Below are positions 44,429-56,300 of a stretch of 64,000 nt of DNA, one piece after another. Made by a program: the position numbers and the translations under genes. A model generated the notes under the pieces. The model ran no database searches, was not told where the DNA came from, and saw nothing but the letters and a program-made list of their open reading frames with translations. Source of the DNA: CAVZRC01 sp052148775 (GTDB lineage Bacteria; Planctomycetota; Planctomycetia; Isosphaerales; Isosphaeraceae); NCBI GenBank assembly GCA_052148775.1, contig JBKQHM010000804.1, positions 6,565-70,564 on the forward strand, written 5' to 3'. Position 1 is the stretch's first letter, and each line of letters begins with the position of its first letter.

Positions 44429-44806
44429 GAGCAGATTCAAGGATCTTGATATTTCAGGTTAGCCGATACCAACATATCCCATTTTCGCAAATAGGGGCCG
44501 GCCCTGCTGGGCGGCGATCTTGATCGCGCCCTCAACCGGCCCGAGAAGCCCCCGTCTCCGCTCGGTGTTCACCGACCATTCTTCCCGCATTGTTGACCAT
44601 TCGAATCCTCCCTGCCCCGACTCCCCGCTCCCTCTTGCATTCATCGAAGCACGCGTCATGATAGAGACTTGAAGGCCCCCCGGCTTCGGACGGCGTCTCG
44701 CGCGGATGTCCGGTCGCCCCTGGCCGCGGATCGTGACGTGACGTGACGTGATGTGACCGACTCGCCCGAGCTGATGGAAGGCCCCCGCAGTCGCGGCCCC
44801 GCGGAA
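44429..44806. other. intergenic region with a short tandem repeat
   Basis: No gene is supported. A run of GTGAC pentamers (CGTGACGTGACGTGACGTGA and on, 44732-44758) lies about 110 bases before the sigma-factor start. The rest is unremarkable GC-rich sequence. Confidence 0.5.
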
Positions 44807-44852
44807 AAAACTCAACGATCGCGTGAGTTTTCCGCCCCGGCGCATTCTTTGA
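44807..44852 (+). promoter_or_regulatory. probable promoter/operator of the sigma factor-kinase pair
   Basis: A perfect inverted repeat, AAAACTCA (44807-44814) and TGAGTTTT (44824-44831), overlaps the block CGCGTGAGTTTTCC...GCGCATTCT (44820-44848). A near copy of that block lies after the kinase gene at 48837. Self-recognition by the sigma factor is an inference. Confidence 0.5.
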
Positions 44853-44866
44853 GGATAGGGGGCTTC

Positions 44867-45424
44867 ATGTCCCACGCCGGCGAGGAGCTGCCGCGCCCGC
44901 TGGAGCAGTACCGCGACTACCTCGGCATCCTGGCTCGACTGCATCTGGGCCCTTGGTTGCAGGGGCTGATGGACTCCTCCGACATCGTGCAGGAGACGCT
45001 CTTGAAGGCCCATGAGAACCTCAGCGGTTTTCGGGGCAAGACCGACGGCGAACTCCGGGCTTGGCTGCGGACGATCCTGGCGCAGCAACTGGCTCTGATC
45101 GCCCGCAAGCGCGGGCGGCAGCCAGTCCAGGCGCACTCGCTGGAGCTGGCCCTGGAGCAATCGTCGGCCCGGCTGGAGTCGTTGCTGGCCGCCGACGAGT
45201 CGAGCCCGAGCCAGCAGCAAATCCAATCCGAGCGGTTGATCGAGTTGGCCGCGGCTTTGGCGACTTTGCCCGAGGATCAGCGGACCGCCCTGGAGCTGAG
45301 ATACCTGGATGGACTGCCCGTCGCCGACGTTGCCGCGCGGATGAACCGGAGCAGCGTGTCGGTCACAGGGCTGTTATACCGCGGCACCAAGGCGCTTCGG
45401 GGACAATTGGACCGCCCCCCGTAG
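44867..45424 (+). CDS. ECF-type RNA polymerase sigma factor
   Basis: A protein of 185 residues. Region 2 is visible as MDSSDIVQETLLKAHENLSGFRG followed by LRAWLRTILAQQLAL; region 4 as LATLPEDQRTALELRYLDGL, PVADVAARMNRSSVSVTGLLYRGTKALR. This is the planctomycete ECF group that is coupled to Ser/Thr kinases rather than to an anti-sigma factor. The ATG at 44867 follows GGGGG and agrees with the region 2 boundary. The kinase gene starts 18 bases downstream, so the two form an operon. No anti-sigma gene is present. A shared upstream motif suggests autoregulation. Confidence 0.9.
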   Translation: MSHAGEELPRPLEQYRDYLGILARLHLGPWLQGLMDSSDIVQETLLKAHENLSGFRGKTDGELRAWLRTILAQQLALIARKRGRQPVQAHSLELALEQSSARLESLLAADESSPSQQQIQSERLIELAAALATLPEDQRTALELRYLDGLPVADVAARMNRSSVSVTGLLYRGTKALRGQLDRPP

Positions 45425-45442
45425 GACGAGGCAACCCCCATC

Positions 45443-48400
45443 ATGGCGAGCGATCACGACGACGCGGGGCCGGATCGAGAGCCACGGCTCTGGGTGGTCC
45501 TGGAGGCCTACCTCCGGGCGGTCGAGTCGGGTCGGCCGCCGGACCGCCCGGCGTGGCTGGCTCAGCACCCCGATCTGGCCGACGAGCTGGCCGGCTTCCT
45601 GGATGAGCAAGACCGGCTGATGCAGTGGACCAAGCCGCTGCGCCCCATCGCCGCGGAAGCCGCGCTCGACCAGACCGTGGCCCATGTCCCCGGCGATGGG
45701 ACCGGGGACGGCGCGCCGGGATCCGAACCCACGGCGCCGCCGGGGAACGACGCGGTGGCGGCCACGCCCGGCGCGCGGCTCCGCAGCTTCGGCGACTATG
45801 AGCTGATCAAGCCGATCGCACTGGGCGGCATCGGCGCCGTCTTCAAGGCGCGGCAGCGGAGTTTGAATCGCCTGGTGGCGTTGAAGATGGTCCGGGGAGG
45901 CTTGCTGGCGACCGACGAGGACTTGCTGCGGTTCCGGCAGGAAGCCGAGGCGGTCGCGCAGCTCGACCACCCGCACATCGTGCCGATCTACGAGGTGGGC
46001 GAGTCCGAGGGATTCCGCTACTTCTCGATGAAGCTGGCCGACGGCGGCAGCCTGGCCCGGCGATTGCCCGAGTTCGCCGCCGACCCCCGCTTGTCCGCAC
46101 GGCTCGTGGCCACGGTCGCCCGGGCCGTCCATCATGCCCACCAGCGGGGGATCCTCCATCGCGACCTCAAGCCGTCGAACATCCTGCTCGACGATCAGGG
46201 CCAGCCCCACGTGACCGACTTCGGCCTGGCCAAGCGGCTGGAGGGGGACTCCGAACTGACCCAGACCGGCGCGATCCTGGGGACCCCCAGCTACATGGCG
46301 CCGGAACAAGCCTCGGGCCGGAGAGGGGCGGTCACGATCGCGACCGACGTCTACGGACTCGGTGCCGTCCTCTACGCCCTTCTGACCGGCCGCCCTCCGT
46401 TCCAGGGCGATTCGGTCGCCGAGACGATCGAGGACGTGAGGCTGCGCGAGCCCGAGCCGCCCAGCGGCCTCAACCGCCGCGTGCACCGCGATCTCCAGAC
46501 GATCTGCCTGAAGTGCCTGGAGAAGCAGCCGGCGCGGCGATACCGCACGGCGCAGGACCTGGCGGACGACCTGGACCGCTGGCTGCGCGGAGAGCCGATC
46601 GTGGCGCGGCGAGTGGGCCGGGCCGAACACGCCTGGCGCTGGTGCCGGCGCAATCCCCGGGCGACGGTCCTGCTCGCGGCGATGGCCTTGCTCGCCCTTG
46701 CCGCGTCCGCGGGATTCGTCGTCGCCCTCAATGCCCGCGACGCGGTCGCCCAGGTCAACCGCGACCTGCTACGGCGCCAGGCTCTCTACCAGCGCAAACA
46801 GTACCTCGGCGAAATCCGGCAAGCCGCTTACCTGATCGAATCCAACAAGCTCGCCGAGGCGGCCGACCTGCTCGTGCGGCATCGTCCCGCTCCCGGTGCC
46901 GAGGACCCGCGTGGCTTCGAATGGTTCTATCTCTGGCGGCTCTGCCACCCGGCCGGCCGAACCCTGCGAGGTCATGAGGGCGATGTTTATCACGCCGAGT
47001 TCTCCCCGGACGGCAAGCTCCTGGCGACCTCCGGCAGGGATCAGACCGTCCGGCTCTGGGACGTCGCCACCGGCGAGACCCGAATGGTCTTGACCGGCCA
47101 CTCCCACGATGTGAACTGGGTCACGTTCTCTCCCGACGGCGGGACCCTGGCCACTGCCAGCGAGGACCTGTCCGTCAAACTCTGGGACGCGGCCATCGGC
47201 CAGGAGCAGAGGACCCTTCTCGGACACTCGACCGAGGTCGTGAGCGCGGTCTTCACCCCGGACGGCCGGCGCCTCGTCTCCGGCGATCGCGGAGGCCAGG
47301 TGATCGTCTGGGACCCCATGACGGGGCGCGAGGTCGATGCGTTCCGCGTGCTCGGGGAGCTCATCGAATCCATGGCGATCTCTCCGGACGGCACCACCCT
47401 GGCCGTCGGCGGACAAGGGGTTGAACTCTGGAACCTCGCCACCGGCCGGAAGAAGCTTGTCGTCGAGGAAGACTCGTCCCAGGTCCTGTCCGTCGCGTTC
47501 GACCAACGGTTCCTGGTCACCACGAACGGAGAAAAAATCCACGCCTGGGACGTCCCGAGTGGAGAGCGCCAGGCCGAGTTCTCGGACGATCCAGCGCCCG
47601 GGACCGCCACAGTGTACTCCATCGCTTCGATTCCGACTCTCGCCGGTGGCTGGCTGGCATGGGCGGACGAGCGGGGCCGGGTGGACTTCTGGGACTGGGA
47701 TTATGGAGATCGGGGGAAGATCTACACGGGCCAGGACCGAATCTGGTGCGCCAGCTTCGCACCCGGGGGCCGGACCCTGGCCACCGCCAGTCGGGACGGA
47801 ACCGTCAAGCTCTGGGACGTCATGCGCGATACCGACCGGCTTATCATCCCGGTCGGCCACGAGGGGATCCGCTCGTTCGCCTTCTCCTCGGACGGCCGGA
47901 CCTTGTCTGCCGCAGATGCCCAAGGAACGGTCGGGATCTGGGAGACCGATGGCGGCAAGCAAATCTCCTCGCGGACGTTCCCTCTCTCTGGCATAATCGG
48001 GGGCGTCGAGCTCTCGCGGGACGCGACGGCCCTGGCCATTGTCGGTGAAGACAAATCCTGCCAGGTCTGGGACATCAAGACCGGACGCCGAATTCTGTCC
48101 CTCGAAAACGCCGTGGGTCACGTCCGGCTCTCTCCCGATGGGAAAAGCCTTTGCACGGCCTGGGGGAGCCGCTGGGACCAATTACGACTCCGAATCCGGG
48201 ATACTCAAGGGGATCGGGAGTTCCTCGTCGGTGATCCGGGCCAGATCGGCGACTGGGCCTTTTCGCCGGATCGAAGCCAGCTTGCCATGACGTATGCCTC
48301 CCGGGGCTCACCAGTCTTTGCGGATCCGATCTCCAGACACACCCGGAATACCAGCGGGGAAGGACATCTCGGTGGGATCACGGCCCTGGAGTTCGCCGCG

Positions 48401-48733
48401 GATGGCCGGGCACTCGCCACGGGTGGCGGAGATCATACGATCAAGCTATGGGACGTCGATGCCGGGAAGGAACGGGTCACTCTGCGCGGAATCAACGGCG
48501 AAGCCCACGCCATGGCCTTCTCCCGGAACGGGAAGACCCTGGCCTTTCGCGATACGGGGACGATCCGGCTCTGGGATATCCCGGCGGAGGAACACAGCCT
48601 CAGCCTGGAGCTCATCCATTCCCCGAGGGGGGACCTGCGATTCTCGCCGGACGGCTCGGCCCTGGCGACCTTCGGGCTCGGCCGTGCCGACCGCTGGGTG
48701 ATCTACATCTGGCCCGCCCCCCGCGTGGACTGA
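45443..48733 (+). CDS. membrane Ser/Thr protein kinase with WD40 repeats
   Basis: A protein of 1096 residues. An N-terminal planctomycete segment (RPPDRPAWLAQHPDLADELAG) precedes a Hanks-type kinase domain at about residues 115-390: glycine loop LGGIGAVFKA, K148 (VALKMV), catalytic HRDLKPSN (D241), DFG at 259-261 and APEQASG. One membrane segment (VLLAAMALLALAASAGFVVA) lies at about 408-430. The exported or distal part holds WD40 repeats (HEGDVYHAEFSPDGKLLATS, SGRDQTVRLWDVATGE) from about 505 to the end, forming one or two propellers. It probably senses a signal through the propeller and phosphorylates a target, perhaps the adjacent sigma factor; that link is inferred from gene order. Confidence 0.93.
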   Translation: MASDHDDAGPDREPRLWVVLEAYLRAVESGRPPDRPAWLAQHPDLADELAGFLDEQDRLMQWTKPLRPIAAEAALDQTVAHVPGDGTGDGAPGSEPTAPPGNDAVAATPGARLRSFGDYELIKPIALGGIGAVFKARQRSLNRLVALKMVRGGLLATDEDLLRFRQEAEAVAQLDHPHIVPIYEVGESEGFRYFSMKLADGGSLARRLPEFAADPRLSARLVATVARAVHHAHQRGILHRDLKPSNILLDDQGQPHVTDFGLAKRLEGDSELTQTGAILGTPSYMAPEQASGRRGAVTIATDVYGLGAVLYALLTGRPPFQGDSVAETIEDVRLREPEPPSGLNRRVHRDLQTICLKCLEKQPARRYRTAQDLADDLDRWLRGEPIVARRVGRAEHAWRWCRRNPRATVLLAAMALLALAASAGFVVALNARDAVAQVNRDLLRRQALYQRKQYLGEIRQAAYLIESNKLAEAADLLVRHRPAPGAEDPRGFEWFYLWRLCHPAGRTLRGHEGDVYHAEFSPDGKLLATSGRDQTVRLWDVATGETRMVLTGHSHDVNWVTFSPDGGTLATASEDLSVKLWDAAIGQEQRTLLGHSTEVVSAVFTPDGRRLVSGDRGGQVIVWDPMTGREVDAFRVLGELIESMAISPDGTTLAVGGQGVELWNLATGRKKLVVEEDSSQVLSVAFDQRFLVTTNGEKIHAWDVPSGERQAEFSDDPAPGTATVYSIASIPTLAGGWLAWADERGRVDFWDWDYGDRGKIYTGQDRIWCASFAPGGRTLATASRDGTVKLWDVMRDTDRLIIPVGHEGIRSFAFSSDGRTLSAADAQGTVGIWETDGGKQISSRTFPLSGIIGGVELSRDATALAIVGEDKSCQVWDIKTGRRILSLENAVGHVRLSPDGKSLCTAWGSRWDQLRLRIRDTQGDREFLVGDPGQIGDWAFSPDRSQLAMTYASRGSPVFADPISRHTRNTSGEGHLGGITALEFAADGRALATGGGDHTIKLWDVDAGKERVTLRGINGEAHAMAFSRNGKTLAFRDTGTIRLWDIPAEEHSLSLELIHSPRGDLRFSPDGSALATFGLGRADRWVIYIWPAPRVD

Positions 48734-48836
48734 AGCGGGCGGCTCGCCATGCGATCACCGGCATCGGCGCAGGTCGCCCACCTCTTCGATCCTCAGTAAC
48801 CTTCGAACCCCGAAATTCGAACAAATCGCTAGCCAC

Positions 48837-48868
48837 CGCGTGAGGTTTTCCCGCCGCGCGCATTCTCT
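48837..48868 (+). promoter_or_regulatory. second copy of the sigma-operon promoter motif
   Basis: CGCGTGAGGTTTTCCCGCC and GCGCATTCT repeat the block upstream of the sigma factor with one or two indels and similar spacing. It would drive a transcript with a long leader toward the PEP-CTERM gene. The inverted AAAACTCA half seen at the first copy is absent here. Confidence 0.45.
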
Positions 48869-49121
48869 TATCTTAGCGGCATCGTCCTCTCATGAGAGCG
48901 GCCCCTTCGGGAAACCTCCGCGAGACGGATCAAGGCCGCGTCAGGAAGGGTCCAGCGCCGACGAGGGGTTGGAATCGGGATGACCATCCGGAATCAGAGA
49001 GGTTCTTCAGGCGGAGGCATCGCTCGACCCGAGATCGATCGACGCGTGAGCTGACGCACGTGCATGGCTCGCGAGGAGACAGCGACCCCGCGAACACGGT
49101 CGCCATGCGCGCATCCGGGGG

Positions 49122-49196
49122 TCGCCGGACGGAGCCGGCTCCTACGAAAGATAGGACAACGCGGTCCGTTCCGTAGGAGGGGGCTCCGCCTCCCGA
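49122..49196. repeat. GTAGGAG-type palindromic repeat, copy 2
   Basis: Left arm 49122-49145 (TCGCCGGACGGAGCCGGCTC...) and right arm 49173-49196 (GTAGGAGGGGGCTCCGCCTC...) are imperfect inverted copies. The left arm is identical to copy 1 at 22528 except one base. Confidence 0.6.
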
Positions 49197-49299
49197 CCCT
49201 CCTGGGTTGCGGTTCCCCCGCGTCAGCGAACGCTGAGGTCCCGGTGCCGGCTTGCACCACTTTGAGTTACGGAACCAGAGCTTTCATGAGGAGACAACA

Positions 49300-49896
49300 A
49301 TGAGAAGATTCACGGTCGCCGTGGCGACGTGCGTTGGACTGCTGACCGCTCCTTGCATCGGTACGGCAGCGCCGATCACCTACGCCATCCAGAATTATCC
49401 CGCGGATCAGAATGGAGCGACTCTCTCGGGGACTATCACGACCGATGGGACTATCGGCGAGTTGATGGACAGTAACGTCCTGTCATGGAGCTGGACGATT
49501 ACTCCCACAGGGGGGACGCCATTCACGCTCAGCTCTGTCGACGTCGGAAGCGGTTTCGGCATAACCGGGACCGGAGTCTCTGCTTCAACCAGCGAAATCA
49601 CCATCGCGAGTCCTATTTCGCAGGGATTCCTCAACGATATGGTCTTCACGGGTATCGACGCCGCCGGCCTGTTCTACGATCGATTTGTCGGGGCTGGGAC
49701 TTACTACGGAAGCGTCCCTAACACGATCCCAGTCTGGAATACGGGCAACCCTGCTATGGGCGGTACCGACCCCTGGGTGATCGCCGTCGCCTCGGTTCCG
49801 GAACCCTCCACGCTCACCCTTGCGGGGCTGGGAGTCGTCAGCGTCCTCGCGTTCGGTCTGGCACGGAGACGAAGGGCCGGAAGTAACGTGGTATAG
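49300..49896 (+). CDS. PEP-CTERM sorted exported protein
   Basis: A protein of 198 residues. The start at 49300 has GAGGAG nine bases before it. It has a signal peptide (MRRFTVAVATCVGLLTAPCIGTA), a Ser/Thr/Gly-rich beta domain, and a C-terminal sorting tag VPEPSTLTLAGLGVVSVL followed by a hydrophobic stretch and ARRRRAG. PEP-CTERM proteins are processed by exosortase and are usually tied to extracellular polysaccharide. No exosortase gene is in the window. The middle domain has no recognised fold. Confidence 0.9.
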   Translation: MRRFTVAVATCVGLLTAPCIGTAAPITYAIQNYPADQNGATLSGTITTDGTIGELMDSNVLSWSWTITPTGGTPFTLSSVDVGSGFGITGTGVSASTSEITIASPISQGFLNDMVFTGIDAAGLFYDRFVGAGTYYGSVPNTIPVWNTGNPAMGGTDPWVIAVASVPEPSTLTLAGLGVVSVLAFGLARRRRAGSNVV

Positions 49897-50313
49897 GATC
49901 GGGCCGCAAGAGGCGGTGGTGCCTGATCCACGGACGAGACCGCGAAGGCGGCTTCGTGGAGGAGGCGCCGGCTCCGCCCCCAGCGGAGCCCCCGGAAGGG
50001 CGAGAGCAACACGGGAAGGTGGAACGGCCGCCAGACGGACAGGAACAGAGAGGGAGGACATCACGCGACGATCGATGTCGCGAACGCGGGACTCGGCGGA
50101 GAGTCCCGGCCCTGCGAAGTTGAGCCGGCATCGCGATCCGAGGGACATCGATCGCCCGCGAGTCGACGCTGAGATTGTCTAATGTGGCACAGGACCCGAC
50201 GGGTCCCGGCCCTGGGACTGCGCGCCGGGACCGGTGGTAGTTTCTCGACGCCGGTCGCGCCATCCGGATTCTCTTCAAATATCATTGTGTCTCGGATCGA
50301 AGGAGCTGCACCT
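49897..50313. other. intergenic region with a weak GTAGGAG-type repeat
   Basis: 417 bases without a supported gene. A degenerate repeat at 49958-49990 ends in a perfect hairpin GGCTCCGC...GCGGAGCC (49970-49990), a possible terminator for the PEP-CTERM gene. AAGGAG at the right edge belongs to the next gene. Confidence 0.5.
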
Positions 50314-53300
50314 GTGTCATCGCGCCTCTCCCCCATGCGTCACACTTGGACCAGTCGAGCTCGAGAACAGGCCCGCGCCCGGCGGCGATCTCCATTCTGG
50401 GTGCTGGAGGGGCTCGAGCACCGGGTGCTCTTGACGCCTACAACCTACATGGTGACCAGCACCAGCAACGACCCCACGGTCTTGGGATCGCTGCCGTGGG
50501 CGATTAACCAGGCCAACAATCAAGGGAGCCCGGGCTACGCCCCCGCCAATTCGGACGGCAGCCAGATCGCGTTCGACCTGTCCGTCTTCGACACTCCACA
50601 GACGATCGCGCTGACCAGCACGCTGGAGCTGTCCGAAACCGACGGACCCGAGGTGATCGAGGGCCCCGGCGCCAACGTCATGACGATCAGTGGCAACGGC
50701 GCCGTCGGGGTGTTCCAGGTCGCGAGCGGCGTGATGGCGACTCTTTCGGAGCTGACCATCACCGACGGCCGGGCCACCCAGGGCGGCGGCATCGAGAACG
50801 CGGGCACGCTCACGGTCGCTCGCTCCGGCTTCGACAATAACGAGGCCAGCGACGGCGGCGGCATCTTCAATGCGGGCACACTCGCGGTTTCGGTCTCCAC
50901 CTTCTCCAACAACATGACCAACCGGGGCGGCGGCATCGACAACACCGGCATCCTGACCGTAGCCAGCTCCACCTTCACCGCCAACTCCTCGGATTATGGC
51001 GGCGGCCTCGGCAACGAGTCGGGCACGGCGACGATCGATCGTTCCACGTTCCTCGACAACTCGGCCTACGGCGGTGGCGGTCTCAATAACAGTTATGGCG
51101 CCACGATCACGATCACGAATTCGACCATCGCCGGCAACTCGGCCTATAATGGGGGCGGCATCGCCGACACAGGTACGCTGACGGCCATCAACGATACCGT
51201 GGCGTACAACCAGATCGTCGGCAATTCCGGCAGCGGTGGGGGCCTGGATGCCTACGACGGCACGGATACCCTGTATGACACGATCGTGGCCTTGAACACC
51301 GACGGCCCGGCCGGCGGCCCCGCCGATGACATCGCCCTCTACACCTATGAGGGAACGATCGGCGGGACGATCTCGCCATCCAGCGCGTACAACCTGATCG
51401 GAACCGGGGGCTCGGGCGGACTGACCAACGGCCAGGACGGCAACCAGGTCGGCATCTCCGATCCGGGGCTCGGTCCCTTGGCGGACAACGGCGGCCCGAC
51501 CCAGACCATCGCACTGCTGGCCGGCAGTCCCGCCATCGACGCCGTCCGCGCGTCGATCCCGGGCGTCACCGTCCCGGCCACCGACCAGCGCGGTGCCCTC
51601 CGCGGCCCGGCCGGTCTCGACGCCGGGACCACGGTCGACATCGGCGCCTACGAGGCCAGCTCCTCGTACCTCGTCACCTCGACGGCCGACTCCACCGATG
51701 CCGGCACGCTGCGGACGGCGATCGGGTGGGCCAACGTCAGCGCCAACGCCAACCCGGCGAACCTCTCCGATCCCGCTCCCAACACCATCGATTTCGGCAT
51801 CCCCACCACGGACCCCGGCTACGATGCCACGACCGCCTCCTGGACGATCGCTCCCCTCTCGGCGCTGCCGCCCCTGGCGGCATCGATCACCATCGATGGC
51901 ACCAGCCAGCCCGGTTACACACCGGGGAGCCATCCGGTCATCGTCCTGAGCGGGGCCAACGCGGCGGACACGCCGATTGACGGCCTGGACCTGACCGGCA
52001 GCGGCAGCACCGTGAAGGGACTCGTCATCAACGGCTTCCTTGGAGATGGTCTGAACATCGAATCCAACCAGAATACGATCCAGGGAAACTTCATCGGCAC
52101 CGATGTCACCGGCACTCAGCCGGGCTACAACTTCACCGGGATCGCCATCACCGGCACGTCGAATCTGGTCGGGACCTCCGGGCAGGATGGCGCCAACGAT
52201 CCCTCCGAGCGCAATGTGATCGCCGGAAACGCCTATGGAATCGTGATCGACGGGTCCGGCGGGGCGGCGTCGGGAAATGTGGTCACAGGCAACTGGATCG
52301 GGCTGAACGTCGATTCCCAGGGAAACTCCCTGGCAGGTCTCGGCAACAGCGAGGATGGGATCGTGATCGAATCCGGCGCCACGGGGAATTGGATCGGGAC
52401 CAACCCCGTCTTCGGTCCGGCGAACACCGATCAGCGGAACGTGATCTCAGGCAGTGGCTTGACCAGCGCGGATTACGGCGTCCTCATCGAGGGCACCGGT
52501 ACGTCCGGCAACGTGGTGGCCGGTGATGACATCGGCACGACCGCGGATGGAACGGCCGCGCTGGGGAACGGGACAGGCGTGGGAATCGACAGAGCCAGCG
52601 ACAACTGGATCGGGGTCAACGCGGCTGCCGGGCCGGGGACCGAGAACGCGGTCCAGGCCGACGTCATTTCGGGGAACGTTTGGGCCATCACCATCGACGG
52701 TGTCGGTGCCAGCGGCAACGTCCTCGCCGGGGACTTCATCGGCACGGATCCCTCGGGTTCCTCCGCGGTCCCCAACACGCTCGGCCTGGAGATTGCAGAG
52801 GGTGCTTCGGCGAACGTGATCGGGACCTCGGGGCAGGATGGGCCGGCCGTTGACGCGCTCGAACGCAATGTGATCGCCGGGAACCTGGAGTTTGGCGTCT
52901 CCCTTGACGGGACCACGGGAAACGTCGTGGCCGGCAATGACGTGGGGACGACCGCGGCCGGCAATGCCCCGCTCGGCAATGGAGGAGACGGGATCGAGAT
53001 CGTGGCGGGCGCCTCGGGCAACTGGATCGGCGTCAACCCCGTCTACGGATCCAGGGACGCCGACCAGCGCAATCTCATCGCCGGCAATGTTGGAGCGGCC
53101 GTGGAGATGACCGGTGCCGGCACGATCGGAAATGTCGTCGCCGGGAACCTGATCGGGACGGATTCCACAGGTTCCGTCCCGATCCCCGATGCCTACGGCG
53201 TGATGATCGACCAGGGCGCCTCCTCCAACCTGGTCGGGACCTCGGGGCAGGATGGGCCGGCTGTCGACGCCCTCGAACGCAACGTGATCGCCGCGAGCCT

Positions 53301-56300
53301 GTTCACCTGCCCGGGATGCCTGGAGTCCGGCGTGCTCATCGAGAATGCTGGCAGCGACGACAACGTGGTTGCCGGCAACTGGATCGGGTTCAACGTCGAT
53401 TCGAGCGGCGCGATCATCACCGGCCTAGGGAATGGGGATGACGGTGTGGAAATCCTCGCCGGTGCGTCGAACAACTGGATCGGCGTCAATCCGGTCCATG
53501 GCGCCGAGACCGCCGACCAGCGCAACGTGATCTCGGGCAACCGCTATAACGGCGTCGCGATCGGCGACTTCGGCGGGGTCTCGAGCGGAAACGTGGTGGC
53601 GGGGAATGAGATCGGCACCGACCCCAGCGGTATGACTTCGGTCCTCAACGGACAGTTTGGCATCTACCTCGCGGGCTCCGACAACCTCATCGGGACTTCG
53701 GGGCAAGATGGTGCCGACGATGCCCTGGAGGGGAATGTCATCTCCGGCAACTCTGGCGCGGCCATCTACTTCACCAACGCGGGGACCTCGACAACACCGG
53801 CCACGGGAAACGTCATTGCCGGCGACTGGATCGGGACGACGGCCGACGGCACCGCCGCCCTGCCCAACGGATCCGGCATCGACCTGTACAATTCGCCTGG
53901 CAACTGGATCGGCGTCAACCCGGTGTATGGTCAGGAGGACTCCGATCAGCGCGATGTCATCTCGGGCAACACCGGCAACGGCGTCCAGATCAGCGGCTCC
54001 GGCGCGACCGGCAACGTGATCGCCGGGGACCTCATCGGCACCGATGCGACGGGCGAGACCCTGCTCCGCAACGCGGGGGACGGCATTCACATCAACGGCG
54101 GACCCAGCGACAACTGGATCGGGGTCAACGCGGTCGACGGGCCCGAGAGCGTTGACCAGGGCAACGTGATCTCGGGGAATGCGTTCTCGGGAGTCTACGT
54201 CGATCCCAGCTCGACCGGCAACGTCATTGCCGGGGATCGGATCGGCACCGATTCCGCCGGCGAAACCGCGATTCCCAACAACTGGGGCGTCTATATCCAG
54301 GGTCCCTCGAACCTGGTCGGTACCACTGGACAGGACGGGGCCGACGATGCCCTTGAGCGGAACATCATCTCGGGGAACAAGAGCATCGGGATCGACATCA
54401 ACGGCACCGCCGCGATGGGAAATGTCATCGCCGGCAACGACATCGGCACGGATATGACGGGCGAAGCGGCGCTCAACAACGGCTCCGACGACGTGAATAT
54501 CAATGGCGGCGCCTCGGACAACTGGATCGGTGTCAATGCGATCGATGGGCCCGAGACCGCCGACCAGGGCAACGTGATCTCGGGGACTTTCATCGGGGTT
54601 GCACTCTACTACCCGGGTACCAGCGGCAACGTGGTGGCCGGGAACCGGATCGGGACCGACCCAGCAGGCGCGGCCGCGGTCCCCAATAACTATGGTGTGG
54701 TCATCGCTCTGGGTGCCTCATCCAACCGCGTCGGGACCTCCGGCCAGGATGGAGCTGCCGACGCGCTCGAACGCAACCAGATCTCCGGATACACCGTGGC
54801 TGGCTTGTTGATCTACGGGCAGGGATACGCGACCACGGGGAACGTGGTCGCCGGGAACCTGATCGGCACGACCGTGAGCGGCGATGCTCCGCTGGGCAGC
54901 GGGAATGTCGGGGTCGATCTCATCCTGGGTGCTTCGGGGAATTGGATCGGCGTCAACCCGGTCGATGGCCCCGAGAACGCCGACCAGCGCAACGTCATCT
55001 CGGGCAACGCGGGCGACGGCGTCGAGATCAGCGGTTCTGGCACGACCGGCAACCTGGTCGTCGGCAATTTCATCGGTACGAGTGCCGCGGGCACCGCGGT
55101 CATCGCCAACGGCGGCGATGGCGTGGCGATCGACAGCGGCGCGGCGGCCAACACGATCGGCGGCTCGATCGCCGCGGCCCGCAACGTCATCTCCGGCAAC
55201 GCCTACGCCGGGGTCGGTCTCTCCGCCGCCAACGACAATGTCATCGAAGGCAACTTCATCGGCACCGACACGACCGGGACCGTCGGGCTCGGCAACAATA
55301 CGGGATCGGGGCTCTATAGCCCCCAGTACGGCGGCATCGCGATCGTCAACGGGTCGTCCGGCAACACGATCGGCGGCCTCACCGCGAGTCCCGGCACCGG
55401 CGCGGGCAACCTGATCTCGGGCAACGACAACGCGGGCGTCCAGATCTACGGCTCCTACCAGGCTGACCCGATGAACAACCTCATCGCCGGCAACCTGGTC
55501 GGCACCGACATCACTGGCACGCTCGCCCTCGGCAACTGCTGCGAGGGAGTCGGGGTCGAAAACGCTTCCAACAATATCGTGGGCACGCCGGGCGGGCGCA
55601 ACGTGATCTCCGGCAGCAACATCAACGTCGAGATCAACGGCAGCGGCGCCACGGGCAACCTGGTCCAGAACAACTTCATCGGGACCGATATCACAGGCAC
55701 ATCAGCGATCGGCGGCACCGGCGATGGCCTGCTTCTCCTGGCCGGCGCCTCGAACAACACGATCGGCGGCACCACCGCGGGCGACCGCAACGTGATCTCG
55801 GGGAGTAGCGCGTATGGCTTGGGGATCGGCAGCAGCCTCTCGTCCGGCAACCTGGTCGAGGGGAACTTCATCGGTTCCGACGTCACGGGGACCGTCGCGG
55901 TGGCCAATAAGACCGGGATCGGGATCAGCTCGTCGCCCGGCAACACGATCGGCGGCACCGCAGCCGGCGCCGGCAACCTGGTCGCGGGCAGTCTGGGCAA
56001 CGGCGTCTACATCTTCGGGTCCGGAGCGACGGGAGACCTCGTCGCGGGCAACCTCATCGGCGTCAACTTCGATTCCGGTGGCAATCCGATTCCTGGGCTC
56101 GGCAATGGGGGCGCCGGGGTCGTCGTCAGCAGCGGGGCCAGCGGCAATACCATCGGGTGGACCACCACCGGTGCCGGCAACGTCATCGCCGACAACGCCG
56201 GCAATGGCGTCACCGTCGGCGTGAGTGCGACGGATACCAGCACGGACAACGCGATTCTGAGCAACGCGATCTACGGCAACACGGGCCTGGGCATCGATCT

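Larger units (their letters stand above)
48734..49299. other. intergenic region with promoter-like motif and palindromic repeat
   Basis: 566 bases without a supported gene. It contains the motif at 48837-48868, the GTAGGAG-type repeat at 49122-49196, and the ribosome-binding site of the next gene. An open frame at 48892-49176 has Arg/Thr-rich sequence without any family pattern. Confidence 0.5.

Noticed and set aside
48892..49176. Open frame of 94 codons downstream of the promoter-like motif
   Set aside because: Arg/Thr-rich with no family pattern, no Shine-Dalgarno sequence, and it runs through the GTAGGAG repeat.
50240..50285. Possible third copy of the ECF promoter motif upstream of the giant gene
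   Set aside because: Only GTTT and ATTCTCTT match and the spacer is much longer than at the other two sites.
52400..55200. Periodic repeats that could suggest a CRISPR-like array
   Set aside because: They are codon-periodic repeats of one open frame, with no constant repeat length and no unique spacers.
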